Assembly: GCA_017511325.1 (NCBI GenBank)
Contig: JAFWKS010000149.1
Location: 1 to 5,449, forward strand
Reading direction: 5' to 3'
Length of the DNA: 5,449 bases
From: Erysipelotrichaceae bacterium
GTDB taxonomy: Bacteria > Bacillota_I > Bacilli_A > Erysipelotrichales > Erysipelotrichaceae
In this document: positions 1 to 5,449 of the stretch, piece after piece
Numbering within the stretch: the first letter of the stretch is position 1
Layout of the letters: each line of letters starts with the position of its first letter
Notes under the pieces: model-generated
What the model saw: the letters and a program-made list of their open reading frames with translations, nothing else
What the model was told of the DNA's origin: nothing
Database searches by the model: none
Position numbers and translations under genes: made by a program

Positions 1-1
1 C

Positions 2-58
2 AACGATGCGGAGATCGATGAGATCTACACCAAACTAGGCGGCAAGCTCAGCAGATAG
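2..58 (+). CDS. C-terminal end of an unidentified plus-strand gene (partial, 5' end outside window)
   Basis: The frame starting at base 2 is open to a TAG at 56-58 and encodes NDAEIDEIYTKLGGKLSR. The other two plus frames also stop early (TGA at 19-21 in frame 1, TAG at 36-38 in frame 3). This frame is preferred because its stop lies 7 bases before a strong plus-strand terminator, as expected for the last gene of a transcript. The tail is hydrophilic and charged, with no membrane segment or recognisable motif. Eighteen residues are too few to name a family, so no function is proposed. The gene converges on the minus-strand operon that fills the rest of the window. Confidence 0.6.
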   Translation, partial: NDAEIDEIYTKLGGKLSR

Positions 59-65
59 AATGATC

Positions 66-94
66 ACGGCACAGATAACCTGTGCCGTTTTTTT
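66..94 (+). terminator. Rho-independent terminator of the plus-strand gene
   Basis: Arms CGGCACAG (67-74) and CTGTGCCG (80-87) pair perfectly over 8 bp, extended to 9 by A66 with T88, around the 5-base loop ATAAC. Seven T residues follow at 88-94. Stem, loop and U-tract all fit a canonical intrinsic terminator for transcription rightwards. On the opposite strand the hairpin is not followed by a T-run, because bases 59-66 are not A-rich, so it should not efficiently stop the leftward operon. Confidence 0.93.
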
Positions 95-127
95 ATGGTT
101 TTTTAATTAAAATATCTTTGATCGAAT

Positions 128-158
128 AGGATCGCTTATTTTATGATTATGCGATCCT
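128..158 (-). terminator. Possible transcription end hairpin of the minus-strand operon, overlapping the last codons
   Basis: AGGATCGC (128-135) and GCGATCCT (151-158) form a perfect 8-bp inverted repeat around a 15-base A/T-rich loop. Read on the minus strand, the upstream arm lies inside the final codons of the 5'-nucleotidase gene, its TAA stop (138-136) ends the loop, and the downstream arm begins at the next base. No T-run follows immediately. The nearest T-rich stretch on the minus strand is about 17-20 bases further on, over roughly 100-112, where TTTTAATTAAAA is itself a palindrome. It is therefore a non-canonical terminator candidate or a 3' end stabilising stem, and function is unproven. 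Confidence 0.4.
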
Positions 159-1779
159 GAATGGTCTTATATTGTTCGCCGATACCAACTTCACTGAAGT
201 ATTGTTTCAATGCTTCGACATCGCTCATACCTGATGCGACGATCGGTTCTGAAGTGCTGTATATAGAGTTTCCGTCACCCGATCCGAACAAGACATAGTC
301 AGTTGAAGCAACAGTATAGATCTTATCCTTTTCTAGTGGTACATATTCATCGCCTTCAAGAACATAGACATCCTTTATCCTTCTTGCATCTGAACTGAAG
401 CCTGCAAAGATGTTGTTTTCATCCATGATGACCGCTGATTCAATTGATGTATCGATCGTGAATCTTAGACCTGAGACCTGACGGAAACCGCCATTTTCTC
501 CTACGGCATTTCCATCAAACTTGTATAACTTTTCAGTTTTGCGACATCCAACTTCCAGGTCATCAAGGATCTGCTGACCTGTCGCATAGACGCTTGCGAC
601 ATGGTTCTGGAACGGCGTTATAGCAAACAGATCATTATAGGTAATGACGCCTTCCGGAACATTTGCCCTGACACCGCCGGAGTTGATCGCGGCTATCTGG
701 GTACCCATTACATAGCGATAGGCATCAGCGACGAAATCACCGCAGTTGGTCTCTCTGCTTCGCACCATCCTGATCCCTTCATCATCATTGACATACAAAG
801 GATATTCGTTAGTCCCTAAAGGCTGAGTCAGGATATCATTGATCCGGGCATATACAGCCGCAACTTCGTTTTCCATTTCCTGATCCTTGTTGGCGTATTC
901 AGCCATATGCAAGGTCGTCATATTGCCCTCAGTATCGATGATCAGCGTTCCGACTTCTTCAAGTTTTGTACCGACTGAAGAAAGTATCACATCCTCACCA
1001 TTCTTGTTTGGATATTTGTTTTCAACAATGATCGAATGCGAATGCCCATCAAGTATGACATCGATGCCGGCCGTGTTGGCAACAAGCGCGATCGAATTAT
1101 ATGGACCTGATTTATCATCGGAACCAAGATGCGATAAGGCGATGACATACTTCGCGCCTTGTTTCCTGACTTCATCAACGACACCCTGTACTTTTTCAAA
1201 GAGATCCCGGCCTTCATTTTTTGAGTAGAAGTCGTAAACAAATTCATCGTTTTCCTTGAAGAAAACAGGTGTTGATGAAGTGAGAGACTGCGGCGTCAGG
1301 ATACCGATAAAACCGATCTTTATTCCGTTTATCTCCTTGATGATGTATTCAGGAACATCCTTAAAAACATTCTCTTTTGTACCGGTATAGGCAACGTTTG
1401 AAGCGACCGTTTCAAAATCCATCTCTTTAATGAGTTTTGAAAGCTGCTCCATGCCATAGTCGAATTCATGATTTCCATAGGTCACAAGATCATAACCCAT
1501 CTCATTCATCAATTCAATGACATATTCTCCCTTGGACAAAGAGCCTAATGTGCCGCCCTGCAAAAAGTCCCCGCAGTCGACCAGAAGGACATCGTTGTGC
1601 TTGCTTTCAAGTTCATTGACGTATGCCTTGAGTGAGGCAAAAGTGAAATTTTCATCGACACCGCAGTGAACATCAGAGGTAAAGACGATATAGATGTCCT
1701 CGCTCTGCTTTGCTTCCTGTTTCTGACAACCAGTCAATAAAATTAAAATGATTACTAACAGACTTATTATCTTCTTCAT
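136..1779 (-). CDS. Lipoprotein 5'-nucleotidase / 2',3'-cyclic-nucleotide phosphodiesterase (UshA/CpdB class)
   Basis: This is a 547-residue surface enzyme expected to release phosphate from extracellular nucleotides using two bound metal ions. Residues 1-18 are a lipoprotein signal: MKK, a hydrophobic stretch, then lipobox LTGC with the lipidated Cys at 18. The N-terminal calcineurin-like domain carries the metal ligands in order: D36 and H38 (SDVH), D71 (CGD), N103 and H104 (GNHEFDYG), H217 (SHLG), H246 and H248 (DGHSH). The C-terminal 5'-nucleotidase domain is also complete, with ETNCGDFVADA (343-353), NSGGVR (366-371), VSGLRF (435-440) and the substrate-loop region TDYVLFGSGDG (493-503). 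Length fits the family and there is no sortase motif, so membrane attachment is by lipid. GAGG at 1790-1787 sits 7 bases before the ATG. It is the last gene of the operon, 42 bases after the YfcE-like gene. Choice between 5'-nucleotidase, 3'-nucleotidase and cyclic phosphodiesterase activity cannot be made from sequence; the family is often multifunctional. Confidence 0.93.
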   Translation of the reverse strand: MKKIISLLVIILILLTGCQKQEAKQSEDIYIVFTSDVHCGVDENFTFASLKAYVNELESKHNDVLLVDCGDFLQGGTLGSLSKGEYVIELMNEMGYDLVTYGNHEFDYGMEQLSKLIKEMDFETVASNVAYTGTKENVFKDVPEYIIKEINGIKIGFIGILTPQSLTSSTPVFFKENDEFVYDFYSKNEGRDLFEKVQGVVDEVRKQGAKYVIALSHLGSDDKSGPYNSIALVANTAGIDVILDGHSHSIIVENKYPNKNGEDVILSSVGTKLEEVGTLIIDTEGNMTTLHMAEYANKDQEMENEVAAVYARINDILTQPLGTNEYPLYVNDDEGIRMVRSRETNCGDFVADAYRYVMGTQIAAINSGGVRANVPEGVITYNDLFAITPFQNHVASVYATGQQILDDLEVGCRKTEKLYKFDGNAVGENGGFRQVSGLRFTIDTSIESAVIMDENNIFAGFSSDARRIKDVYVLEGDEYVPLEKDKIYTVASTDYVLFGSGDGNSIYSTSEPIVASGMSDVEALKQYFSEVGIGEQYKTIQDRIIIK

Positions 1780-1786
1780 ATAATAT

Positions 1787-1790
1787 CCTC
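1787..1790 (-). promoter_or_regulatory. Ribosome binding site of the lipoprotein nucleotidase gene
   Basis: The minus strand reads GAGG, then 7 bases (ATATTAT), then ATG at 1779. It is the only well-placed Shine-Dalgarno in the 42-base gap after the preceding gene and supports the MKK start that yields the lipoprotein signal. Confidence 0.7.
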
Positions 1791-1821
1791 AGGCTTTCTA
1801 TTTATATTCAGAGTTAAAAAA

Positions 1822-2364
1822 CTATAATCTGTATTCCATGTATTCTTCTTTGGAATCAAGATCTTTCCAGCTGAATCTATTATCCTCATATATCATGTAG
1901 GAATATTTTGTATTGTTTTTAGGCAAAGCGATCGAACCGGGATTAAGATACATGATCCCGTTGTGATCTTCCTTGGCCGGGATGTGCGTATGACCGCAGA
2001 GGTAGATCTTCTCTGCTTTGGCTACCGGTTTATCGGCATTGTATATATGACCATGGGTAGCGATAAAGCTAATACCATCGATATAAAACGGGATATACTC
2101 ATTTAGTATCGGAAAATCCAGAACCATCTGATCGACCTCGCCATCGCAATTGCCCCTCACCGCAAAGATGATATCCTTGTATTCGTTAAGAAGAGTGATG
2201 ACCTTCTTCGGTTCATACCCGGAAGGCAGATCGTTTCTTGGCCCATGGTATAGTATGTCGCCTAACAGCAGCATCCTGTCGGCCTTTTCTTCCTTGAATC
2301 TTTCAAGCATCTTCTCACAGCACAAGGCATCGCCGTGGATATCTGAAGCAATAAATAGTTTCAT
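1822..2364 (-). CDS. yfcE: YfcE-like cytoplasmic phosphodiesterase (calcineurin-like metallophosphoesterase)
   Basis: A 180-residue single-domain hydrolase close in size to E. coli YfcE (184 residues), a metal-dependent phosphodiesterase whose natural substrate is unsettled. It starts MKLFIASDIHG, the usual opening of this subfamily. Metal-binding motifs appear in order: D8 and H10 (SDIHG), D36 (LLGD), N72 and D74 (GNCD, where larger relatives have GNHE), H104 (ATHGH), H125 and H127 (GHTH), followed by NPGS (141-144), also typical of the YfcE/MJ0936 group. There is no signal peptide, so it is cytoplasmic. A frame two codons longer starts at 2370, but only the 2364 ATG gives a good 9-base Shine-Dalgarno spacing and an ATGA overlap with the TGA stop of the transporter gene. 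The overlap implies translational coupling to the transporter. Family membership is secure; the gene symbol is by similarity only. Confidence 0.92.
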   Translation of the reverse strand: MKLFIASDIHGDALCCEKMLERFKEEKADRMLLLGDILYHGPRNDLPSGYEPKKVITLLNEYKDIIFAVRGNCDGEVDQMVLDFPILNEYIPFYIDGISFIATHGHIYNADKPVAKAEKIYLCGHTHIPAKEDHNGIMYLNPGSIALPKNNTKYSYMIYEDNRFSWKDLDSKEEYMEYRL

Positions 2365-3557
2365 CTGCATTTTCTCCTTTCAAGCAGGTATAAGACTATC
2401 AGCATCACGATCATCATGATTATGCAGATGATAAAAGCGAGGCTGTATGAATGTCTGACATCATAAATAGATCCGACCAATGGTGAACCTGCGGCATTGG
2501 CGACTGTCGAGATAAAGGAGAGGATCGGATATTTGATCAGATACTCTTTCTTTGAATACTGCTGCCGGCAGATGCTGGTCAGACCGACCGTTGCTCCGGC
2601 ATAACAGAAGCCATACAGCAAGGCCGCAACATAAAGAAGGATATTCTTATACATCATGATCGCTCCTATCAAAACGATCGTCGAGGTGATCATGACGGCC
2701 TTCCTTGAACCGATCTTATCTGTCAGTGAGCCAAGGATGACTTTAGAAATGATATTGGTGATCATCGACAAAGAAAGCAGCAGCGAACCAAAGGAAGCGC
2801 TGTAATTTAGCACACCTGCATGTCCCGGGAAAAACTGCGGTACACAGGTAGCATAGCCGCCGATGATGCCATAGATCATCAGTAAGAGATCATTAAGCGG
2901 ATCCTCCTTGCCTCCATCATCTTCCTGATCCTGTTTCACCTCTTCCATACCCTGTCCATAAGGCAAGAGACCGTGATCCTGAGGATGATAGGTTATTTTA
3001 AGAAACATGACCGGTATCAGCAGTATCAGCATCGCCAAAGCATTGAATATATAGGCCATCTTCCAGCCATAACTGTCTATAAGATGAGAAAGAAGTGGTG
3101 AAAAGATCGCTCCGGCAAAACCGGAAAAAGCCATGACGAGCGATGTCATCAGGCCGTTTCTTTTTTCAAACCAGTTATTTATAAACATCGAAGCTGTGAC
3201 CAGGTGTATGAGCCCGCCGCCTATTCCTCTGATGATGTTGAAAAGATATAGGCTGATCAGATCATTTGCCAGACCGAGCATCAGTGTTCCGCTAAACAGT
3301 AATAATGCCCCTGTCTTGACTGTGAGTTCAGCCCCAAAGCGACCAGCTATCTTTTTAAAAAACAGCGATCCTATGGCGCTGAAGATCACATAGATCGTCA
3401 GTGAAAAAGAAACGGGGCCTCTTCCGCTATCAAGCGATGAAGCGATCGGATCGAAAAAGACTCCTGCCACATTCTGCGTTAGACCTACCGAACAGCCGAC
3501 CATCCCGGCCATGGCGATGATCATCAGCAAATGTTTTCTGTTCATCTTCTCCATCAT
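2361..3557 (-). CDS. MFS transporter, OFA / monocarboxylate-carrier-like
   Basis: A 398-residue integral membrane carrier with twelve hydrophobic segments at about residues 9-31, 51-68, 79-98, 100-125, 138-158, 166-187, 223-245, 255-275, 287-303, 305-325, 342-362 and 371-391. A charged cytoplasmic loop (about 190-222) joins the two six-helix halves. MFS motif A is degenerate after helix 2 (KKIAGRFG, 68-75) and well formed after helix 8 (GSLTDKIGSRK, 276-286). NNWFEKRNGL (127-136) after helix 4 and the GW at 164-165 resemble the WFxxRxG signature of oxalate/formate and monocarboxylate carriers, as does the GLLPYG that begins the central loop (196-201). The substrate is therefore guessed to be a small organic anion, with low certainty; phosphorylated compounds or nucleosides are alternatives suggested by the neighbours. 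Its ATG overlaps the TGA of the preceding phosphoesterase by one base (TGATG). A second ATG at 3554 is equally usable. Confidence 0.9.
   Translation of the reverse strand: MMEKMNRKHLLMIIAMAGMVGCSVGLTQNVAGVFFDPIASSLDSGRGPVSFSLTIYVIFSAIGSLFFKKIAGRFGAELTVKTGALLLFSGTLMLGLANDLISLYLFNIIRGIGGGLIHLVTASMFINNWFEKRNGLMTSLVMAFSGFAGAIFSPLLSHLIDSYGWKMAYIFNALAMLILLIPVMFLKITYHPQDHGLLPYGQGMEEVKQDQEDDGGKEDPLNDLLLMIYGIIGGYATCVPQFFPGHAGVLNYSASFGSLLLSLSMITNIISKVILGSLTDKIGSRKAVMITSTIVLIGAIMMYKNILLYVAALLYGFCYAGATVGLTSICRQQYSKKEYLIKYPILSFISTVANAAGSPLVGSIYDVRHSYSLAFIICIIMMIVMLIVLYLLERRKCR
2374..2380 (-). promoter_or_regulatory. Ribosome binding site that decides the YfcE-like start
   Basis: AAAGGAG on the minus strand lies inside the last codons of the transporter gene. 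It is 9 bases from the ATG at 2364 but only 3 bases from the upstream in-frame ATG at 2370, which favours the downstream start. Confidence 0.75.
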
Positions 3558-4300
3558 CAGAACTCCAATACCAGCACATTGACTTTTCCTGAGTAGGCTG
3601 TGCAGGCATCAAGGCCGATGATGCCATCATCATAGAAGATGCCGGTCTTCATCATATCACCGAACTCTTCTCCATCATGGTGAAGATTATGATGACCGTA
3701 GCTTGTATGGATATGTCCGCAGACGATCGTCTTTCCTTCTTCTTTGATGCCCCGCTGCCACATCTCGTAACCATTGAGCCACGCCGCTTCCTCAAACACC
3801 TTGTCAGATGCCTGCCGCCAGTTTGGATCATATTCAGGGAATATGCCGTTGTTTATGACAGGGATATAGCCATGAAGGAAGATGTATTCATCTGCTTCAT
3901 AAAAATACTGCAGTTTCTCATAGTATTTTTTAAGCTCTTCATTTTCCCTGAGCTTCCTGCACTTGTTAAAGAGGGGCAGGTCTTTTTCTTCCAGCAGAAC
4001 TGAAAACTGTCTGATCGTATCATCGGTGCGGTTATGCAGGTCATACCATTCAAATCTTCCCCTGCTAAGCAGTTCTTCCAGAAGATCTTCATGGTTTCCT
4101 CTGATCAGGATCTTCCTGTCGTCTTCAAGTTCGTTCACAAACCTCAGACACTTTATCCCGTCCGGTCCTCTGTCAAACAGATCACCGCAGCTCACAAAAA
4201 CATGATCTTTGTTTTCGCGATCAAATCCCGCTTCATTTAAAGCAGTCATCATCTGTTCATAGAAACTGTGTACATCACTTGTGACAAAATATTTTTTCAT
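3557..4300 (-). CDS. PPP-family metallophosphoesterase (protein phosphatase / ApaH / PrpE-like)
   Basis: A 247-residue cytoplasmic enzyme of the phosphoprotein phosphatase (PPP) branch of calcineurin-like phosphoesterases. Relatives dephosphorylate Ser/Thr residues or split diadenosine tetraphosphate. The PPP signatures appear in order: SDVH (D9, H11), GDLFDRG (39-45, D40, D43, R44), IRGNHE (66-71, N69, H70), LHG (H143) and GHIH (195-198, H196), with a GLDAC segment (229-233) in the place of the late GxDxG-type motif. About 70 residues separate GNHE from H143, rich in charged helix-forming residues (about 75-135), a region likely to shape substrate choice. There is no signal peptide. The ATG overlaps the TGA of the HAD gene in an ATGA, and only weak purine matches precede it (GGAT, GAAGA), so initiation probably depends on coupling. 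Protein phosphatase and dinucleotide hydrolase activities cannot be separated by sequence here. Confidence 0.9.
   Translation of the reverse strand: MKKYFVTSDVHSFYEQMMTALNEAGFDRENKDHVFVSCGDLFDRGPDGIKCLRFVNELEDDRKILIRGNHEDLLEELLSRGRFEWYDLHNRTDDTIRQFSVLLEEKDLPLFNKCRKLRENEELKKYYEKLQYFYEADEYIFLHGYIPVINNGIFPEYDPNWRQASDKVFEEAAWLNGYEMWQRGIKEEGKTIVCGHIHTSYGHHNLHHDGEEFGDMMKTGIFYDDGIIGLDACTAYSGKVNVLVLEF
3563..3566 (-). promoter_or_regulatory. Ribosome binding site of the MFS gene inside the upstream gene
   Basis: GGAG on the minus strand lies within the last codons of the PPP-type phosphoesterase. It is 5 bases from the ATG at 3557 and 8 bases from the adjacent in-frame ATG at 3554, so it supports a start at one of these two. 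The methionine at 3545 has a GGAG only 3 bases upstream and is less likely. Confidence 0.6.
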
Positions 4301-5067
4301 TCTTCGATCCAGCCGAATTTTATACAGGCTTTGTATATGCCGTCGTTTTTGGCACTGTCTGTCACGTAGTCGGCTTTTTCTTTAAGTTCTTCAGCACCAT
4401 CGCCCATAGCGATAGAAGTCCATTCATCTTTAAACATGCTCAGATCGTTAAGTCCATCGCCAAAGACGACTACATCTTCCAGAGGAGCTTTCAGATATTC
4501 CATCATCCTGTAGATGCCTTTTTCTTTCTGTGTAGGTTCCACAAAGAAATAGGAATCATGGTAGCGGCAATGCGGCAGCTCTTTCAAAGTCTCCAGTTCG
4601 CTTTCTTCGCCTGCCACATAGACCTTGTATATCTCTTCATAATCATTGGGATCAAGATCTTCAATGACTCTTACATCCATATCATAAAAGCCGGTAGCTT
4701 CCTTGAACTTTTCGCTGTCACTGTATCTGGTCTTCTCGATCCTGTAAGAAAAGGCCCAGGGGATCTTCTTTTCCCTGCATTCATTGATCAGTCTGACACA
4801 TTTTTCCTTATCGAGTGGTTTTACTTCCAGCAATTCATCATCGATGACGATTCCGTTGCCGCCATCACAGACCATGTTGTGAAGGCCCAGTTCATTGAGG
4901 AATTCGATCGAAGTAGGATAGCTCCTGCCGGTAGCTACAGCGACAAAGTGTCCATTTTCCTGCAGTTTCCTGACTGTGTATTTGGCAGATTCCGGGGGGA
5001 TCCTTTGCCCCGGTTTTCCATACGCCAATGTTCCATCTATATCAAAAAAGAAATACTTCTTATGCAT
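4297..5067 (-). CDS. Cof-type HAD-IIB phosphatase
   Basis: A 256-residue cytoplasmic hydrolase of the haloacid dehalogenase superfamily, Cof/YbjI type. Relatives remove phosphate from sugar phosphates, nucleotides or cofactors such as FMN and pyridoxal phosphate. Motif I is DIDGT (9-13), with nucleophile D9 and acid/base D11. Motif II is ATGRS (45-49). The motif III lysine is probably K183 (EKG, 182-184). Motif IV is FGDGLND (202-208), with D204 and D208 binding magnesium. The insert of about 100 residues between motifs II and III is the C2B cap that governs substrate choice. The open frame extends upstream to 5139, but the extra 24 residues lack family character and overlap the Nudix gene deeply. 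The ATG at 5067 has GGAG 7 bases upstream and gives MHKKYFFFDIDGT, the normal family start. It overlaps the Nudix stop by 8 bases (ATGCATAA). The substrate is unknown. Confidence 0.93.
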   Translation of the reverse strand: MHKKYFFFDIDGTLAYGKPGQRIPPESAKYTVRKLQENGHFVAVATGRSYPTSIEFLNELGLHNMVCDGGNGIVIDDELLEVKPLDKEKCVRLINECREKKIPWAFSYRIEKTRYSDSEKFKEATGFYDMDVRVIEDLDPNDYEEIYKVYVAGEESELETLKELPHCRYHDSYFFVEPTQKEKGIYRMMEYLKAPLEDVVVFGDGLNDLSMFKDEWTSIAMGDGAEELKEKADYVTDSAKNDGIYKACIKFGWIEE

Positions 5068-5449
5068 CGCATTGCTCCAGGTAGTACTTAAGAGCCATGA
5101 GGTCTCTTTGTTGAACAAGGCGGTCGACCTTGTTTTCATGATGATTGCTCAGCCAATCAATAACTTCATCTTGATCGAGCCATACCACTTCACTGATCAG
5201 GATCTCTTCTTCCATAGTCCTGTGCATCTTTGTGAATGATGATGTATCTACTCTGCAGTAAAAGAAGGTGGAAAAAGTGATCCTTTTTATCAGATTATAG
5301 GCATCATAGATCGAACCCAGAAGCTGGACATCTTCACATTGAAGTCCCGTCTCTTCTTTGGCTTCTCTTGCGATCGCGTCGTCAAGATATTCTCCCTCTT
5401 CCAAACCTCCGCCGACCGTCTCCAGATGATCTCTGTGTCCGAAGAGATC
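5060..5449 (-). CDS. Nudix hydrolase (partial, 5' end outside window)
   Basis: The last 129 codons of a Nudix enzyme, a cytoplasmic magnesium-dependent hydrolase of nucleoside diphosphates linked to another group. The frame is open to the right edge with no stop. Codons upstream of 5404 read DLFGHRDHLETVGGG and join straight into the Nudix box: GGLEEGE (partial residues 14-20), seven residues, then REAKEETGL (28-36). This matches Gx5Ex7REUxEExGU exactly, including the metal-binding glutamates E32 and E33. A TTG at 5404-5402 could be mistaken for a start, but it lies inside the box (the Leu of GGLEEGE), so the true start is beyond the window. The region after the box has a beta-rich core (FSTFFYCRV) and a charged helical end (ENKVDRLVQQRDLMALKYYLEQ). 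It overlaps the HAD gene by 8 bases and is the most upstream operon gene visible. Substrate unassigned. Confidence 0.93.
   Translation of the reverse strand, partial: DLFGHRDHLETVGGGLEEGEYLDDAIAREAKEETGLQCEDVQLLGSIYDAYNLIKRITFSTFFYCRVDTSSFTKMHRTMEEEILISEVVWLDQDEVIDWLSNHHENKVDRLVQQRDLMALKYYLEQCDA
5075..5078 (-). promoter_or_regulatory. Ribosome binding site that decides the HAD start
   Basis: GGAG on the minus strand, inside the final codons of the Nudix gene, is 7 bases from the ATG at 5067. This supports the 256-residue form over the longer open frame starting at 5139. Confidence 0.75.

Noticed and set aside
987..1247. Minus-strand frame of 86 codons within the nucleotidase gene, and other short frames such as 887-1228 plus and 3963-4205 plus
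   Set aside because: All are out-of-frame or antisense shadows of genes with intact motifs, and none has a recognisable domain.
1812..1823. Short inverted repeat AGTT-AAAA-AACT after the YfcE-like gene
   Set aside because: A 4-bp, A/T-rich stem overlapping the stop codon is too weak to call a terminator.
1801..1829. Possible separate promoter for the nucleotidase gene
   Set aside because: TATAAA occurs on the minus strand at 1806-1801, but no acceptable -35 element lies 16-18 bases upstream, and the gap is A/T-rich enough for the match to be chance.
1822..2370. YfcE-like gene starting at the ATG at 2370
   Set aside because: The Shine-Dalgarno would be only 3 bases away; the in-frame ATG at 2364 has a better spacing, an ATGA overlap and the normal MKLFIASDIHG start.
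4558..5091. Open plus-strand frame of 177 codons opposite the HAD gene
   Set aside because: It lies wholly antisense to a gene with complete catalytic motifs and shows no family motif of its own.
4297..5139. Longer form of the HAD gene starting 24 codons upstream
   Set aside because: The extension overlaps the Nudix coding region by about 80 bases and has no family character, whereas the ATG at 5067 has a well-spaced GGAG and gives the usual start just before DIDGT.
5370..5377. GCGATCGC octamer as evidence of a cyanobacterial HIP1-type genome
   Set aside because: Only one full copy was seen; the general bias is for GATC rather than the octamer, and gene content and lipoprotein signal fit Bacillota better.
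1..5449. Search for tRNA, rRNA, riboswitch, CRISPR, insertion sequence or defence-system genes
   Set aside because: No such structures, direct repeat arrays, transposase motifs or defence-associated domains were recognised; non-coding space is limited to 77 and 42 bases.

Overview
This window is gene-dense, of moderate G+C (A+T slightly in excess by eye), and comes from a bacterium that is most likely Bacillota. The basis for that is clear purine-rich Shine-Dalgarno sites, a lipoprotein signal with a cysteine lipobox on the secreted enzyme, Cof-type HAD and YfcE-type small hydrolases, and an MFS carrier whose signature motifs resemble the oxalate/formate (OFA) and monocarboxylate carriers common in gut Firmicutes. 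A gut Erysipelotrichia- or Clostridia-like host is plausible, but this is inference and no marker gene is present.

Layout. The first 58 bases are the last 18 codons of an unidentified plus-strand gene, closed by a textbook intrinsic terminator at 66-94. Everything from 136 to the right edge is on the minus strand and reads as one tightly packed operon. In transcription order it contains: a Nudix hydrolase cut by the window edge (5060-5449), a Cof-type HAD-IIB phosphatase (4297-5067), a PPP-type metallophosphoesterase (3557-4300), a 12-helix MFS transporter (2361-3557), a YfcE-like phosphodiesterase (1822-2364), and a lipoprotein 5'-nucleotidase/cyclic phosphodiesterase of the UshA/CpdB class (136-1779). 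The first four junctions overlap by 8, 4, 1 and 4 nucleotides. Only the last has a gap, of 42 nucleotides. The plus-strand gene and the operon converge on the 77-base gap at 59-135.

How the genes may work together. Five of the six operon genes hydrolyse phosphate esters or nucleotide diphosphate bonds, from three unrelated folds (Nudix, HAD, calcineurin-like). The calcineurin-like fold appears in three different subfamilies. The lipoprotein enzyme would act outside the membrane on nucleotides, and the other four inside the cell. The MFS carrier would be the only transport step. A phosphorylated-metabolite or nucleotide salvage and clean-up operon is the simplest reading, but substrates cannot be assigned from sequence alone.

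I saw no RNA gene, mobile element, CRISPR array, origin or attachment site, and no clearly novel system. The most unusual features are the concentration of phosphoesterases in one translationally coupled operon and a marked excess of the tetranucleotide GATC across the whole window. Three starts should be corrected from the longest open frames: the HAD gene begins at 5067, the YfcE gene at 2364, and the Nudix gene has no start inside the window.
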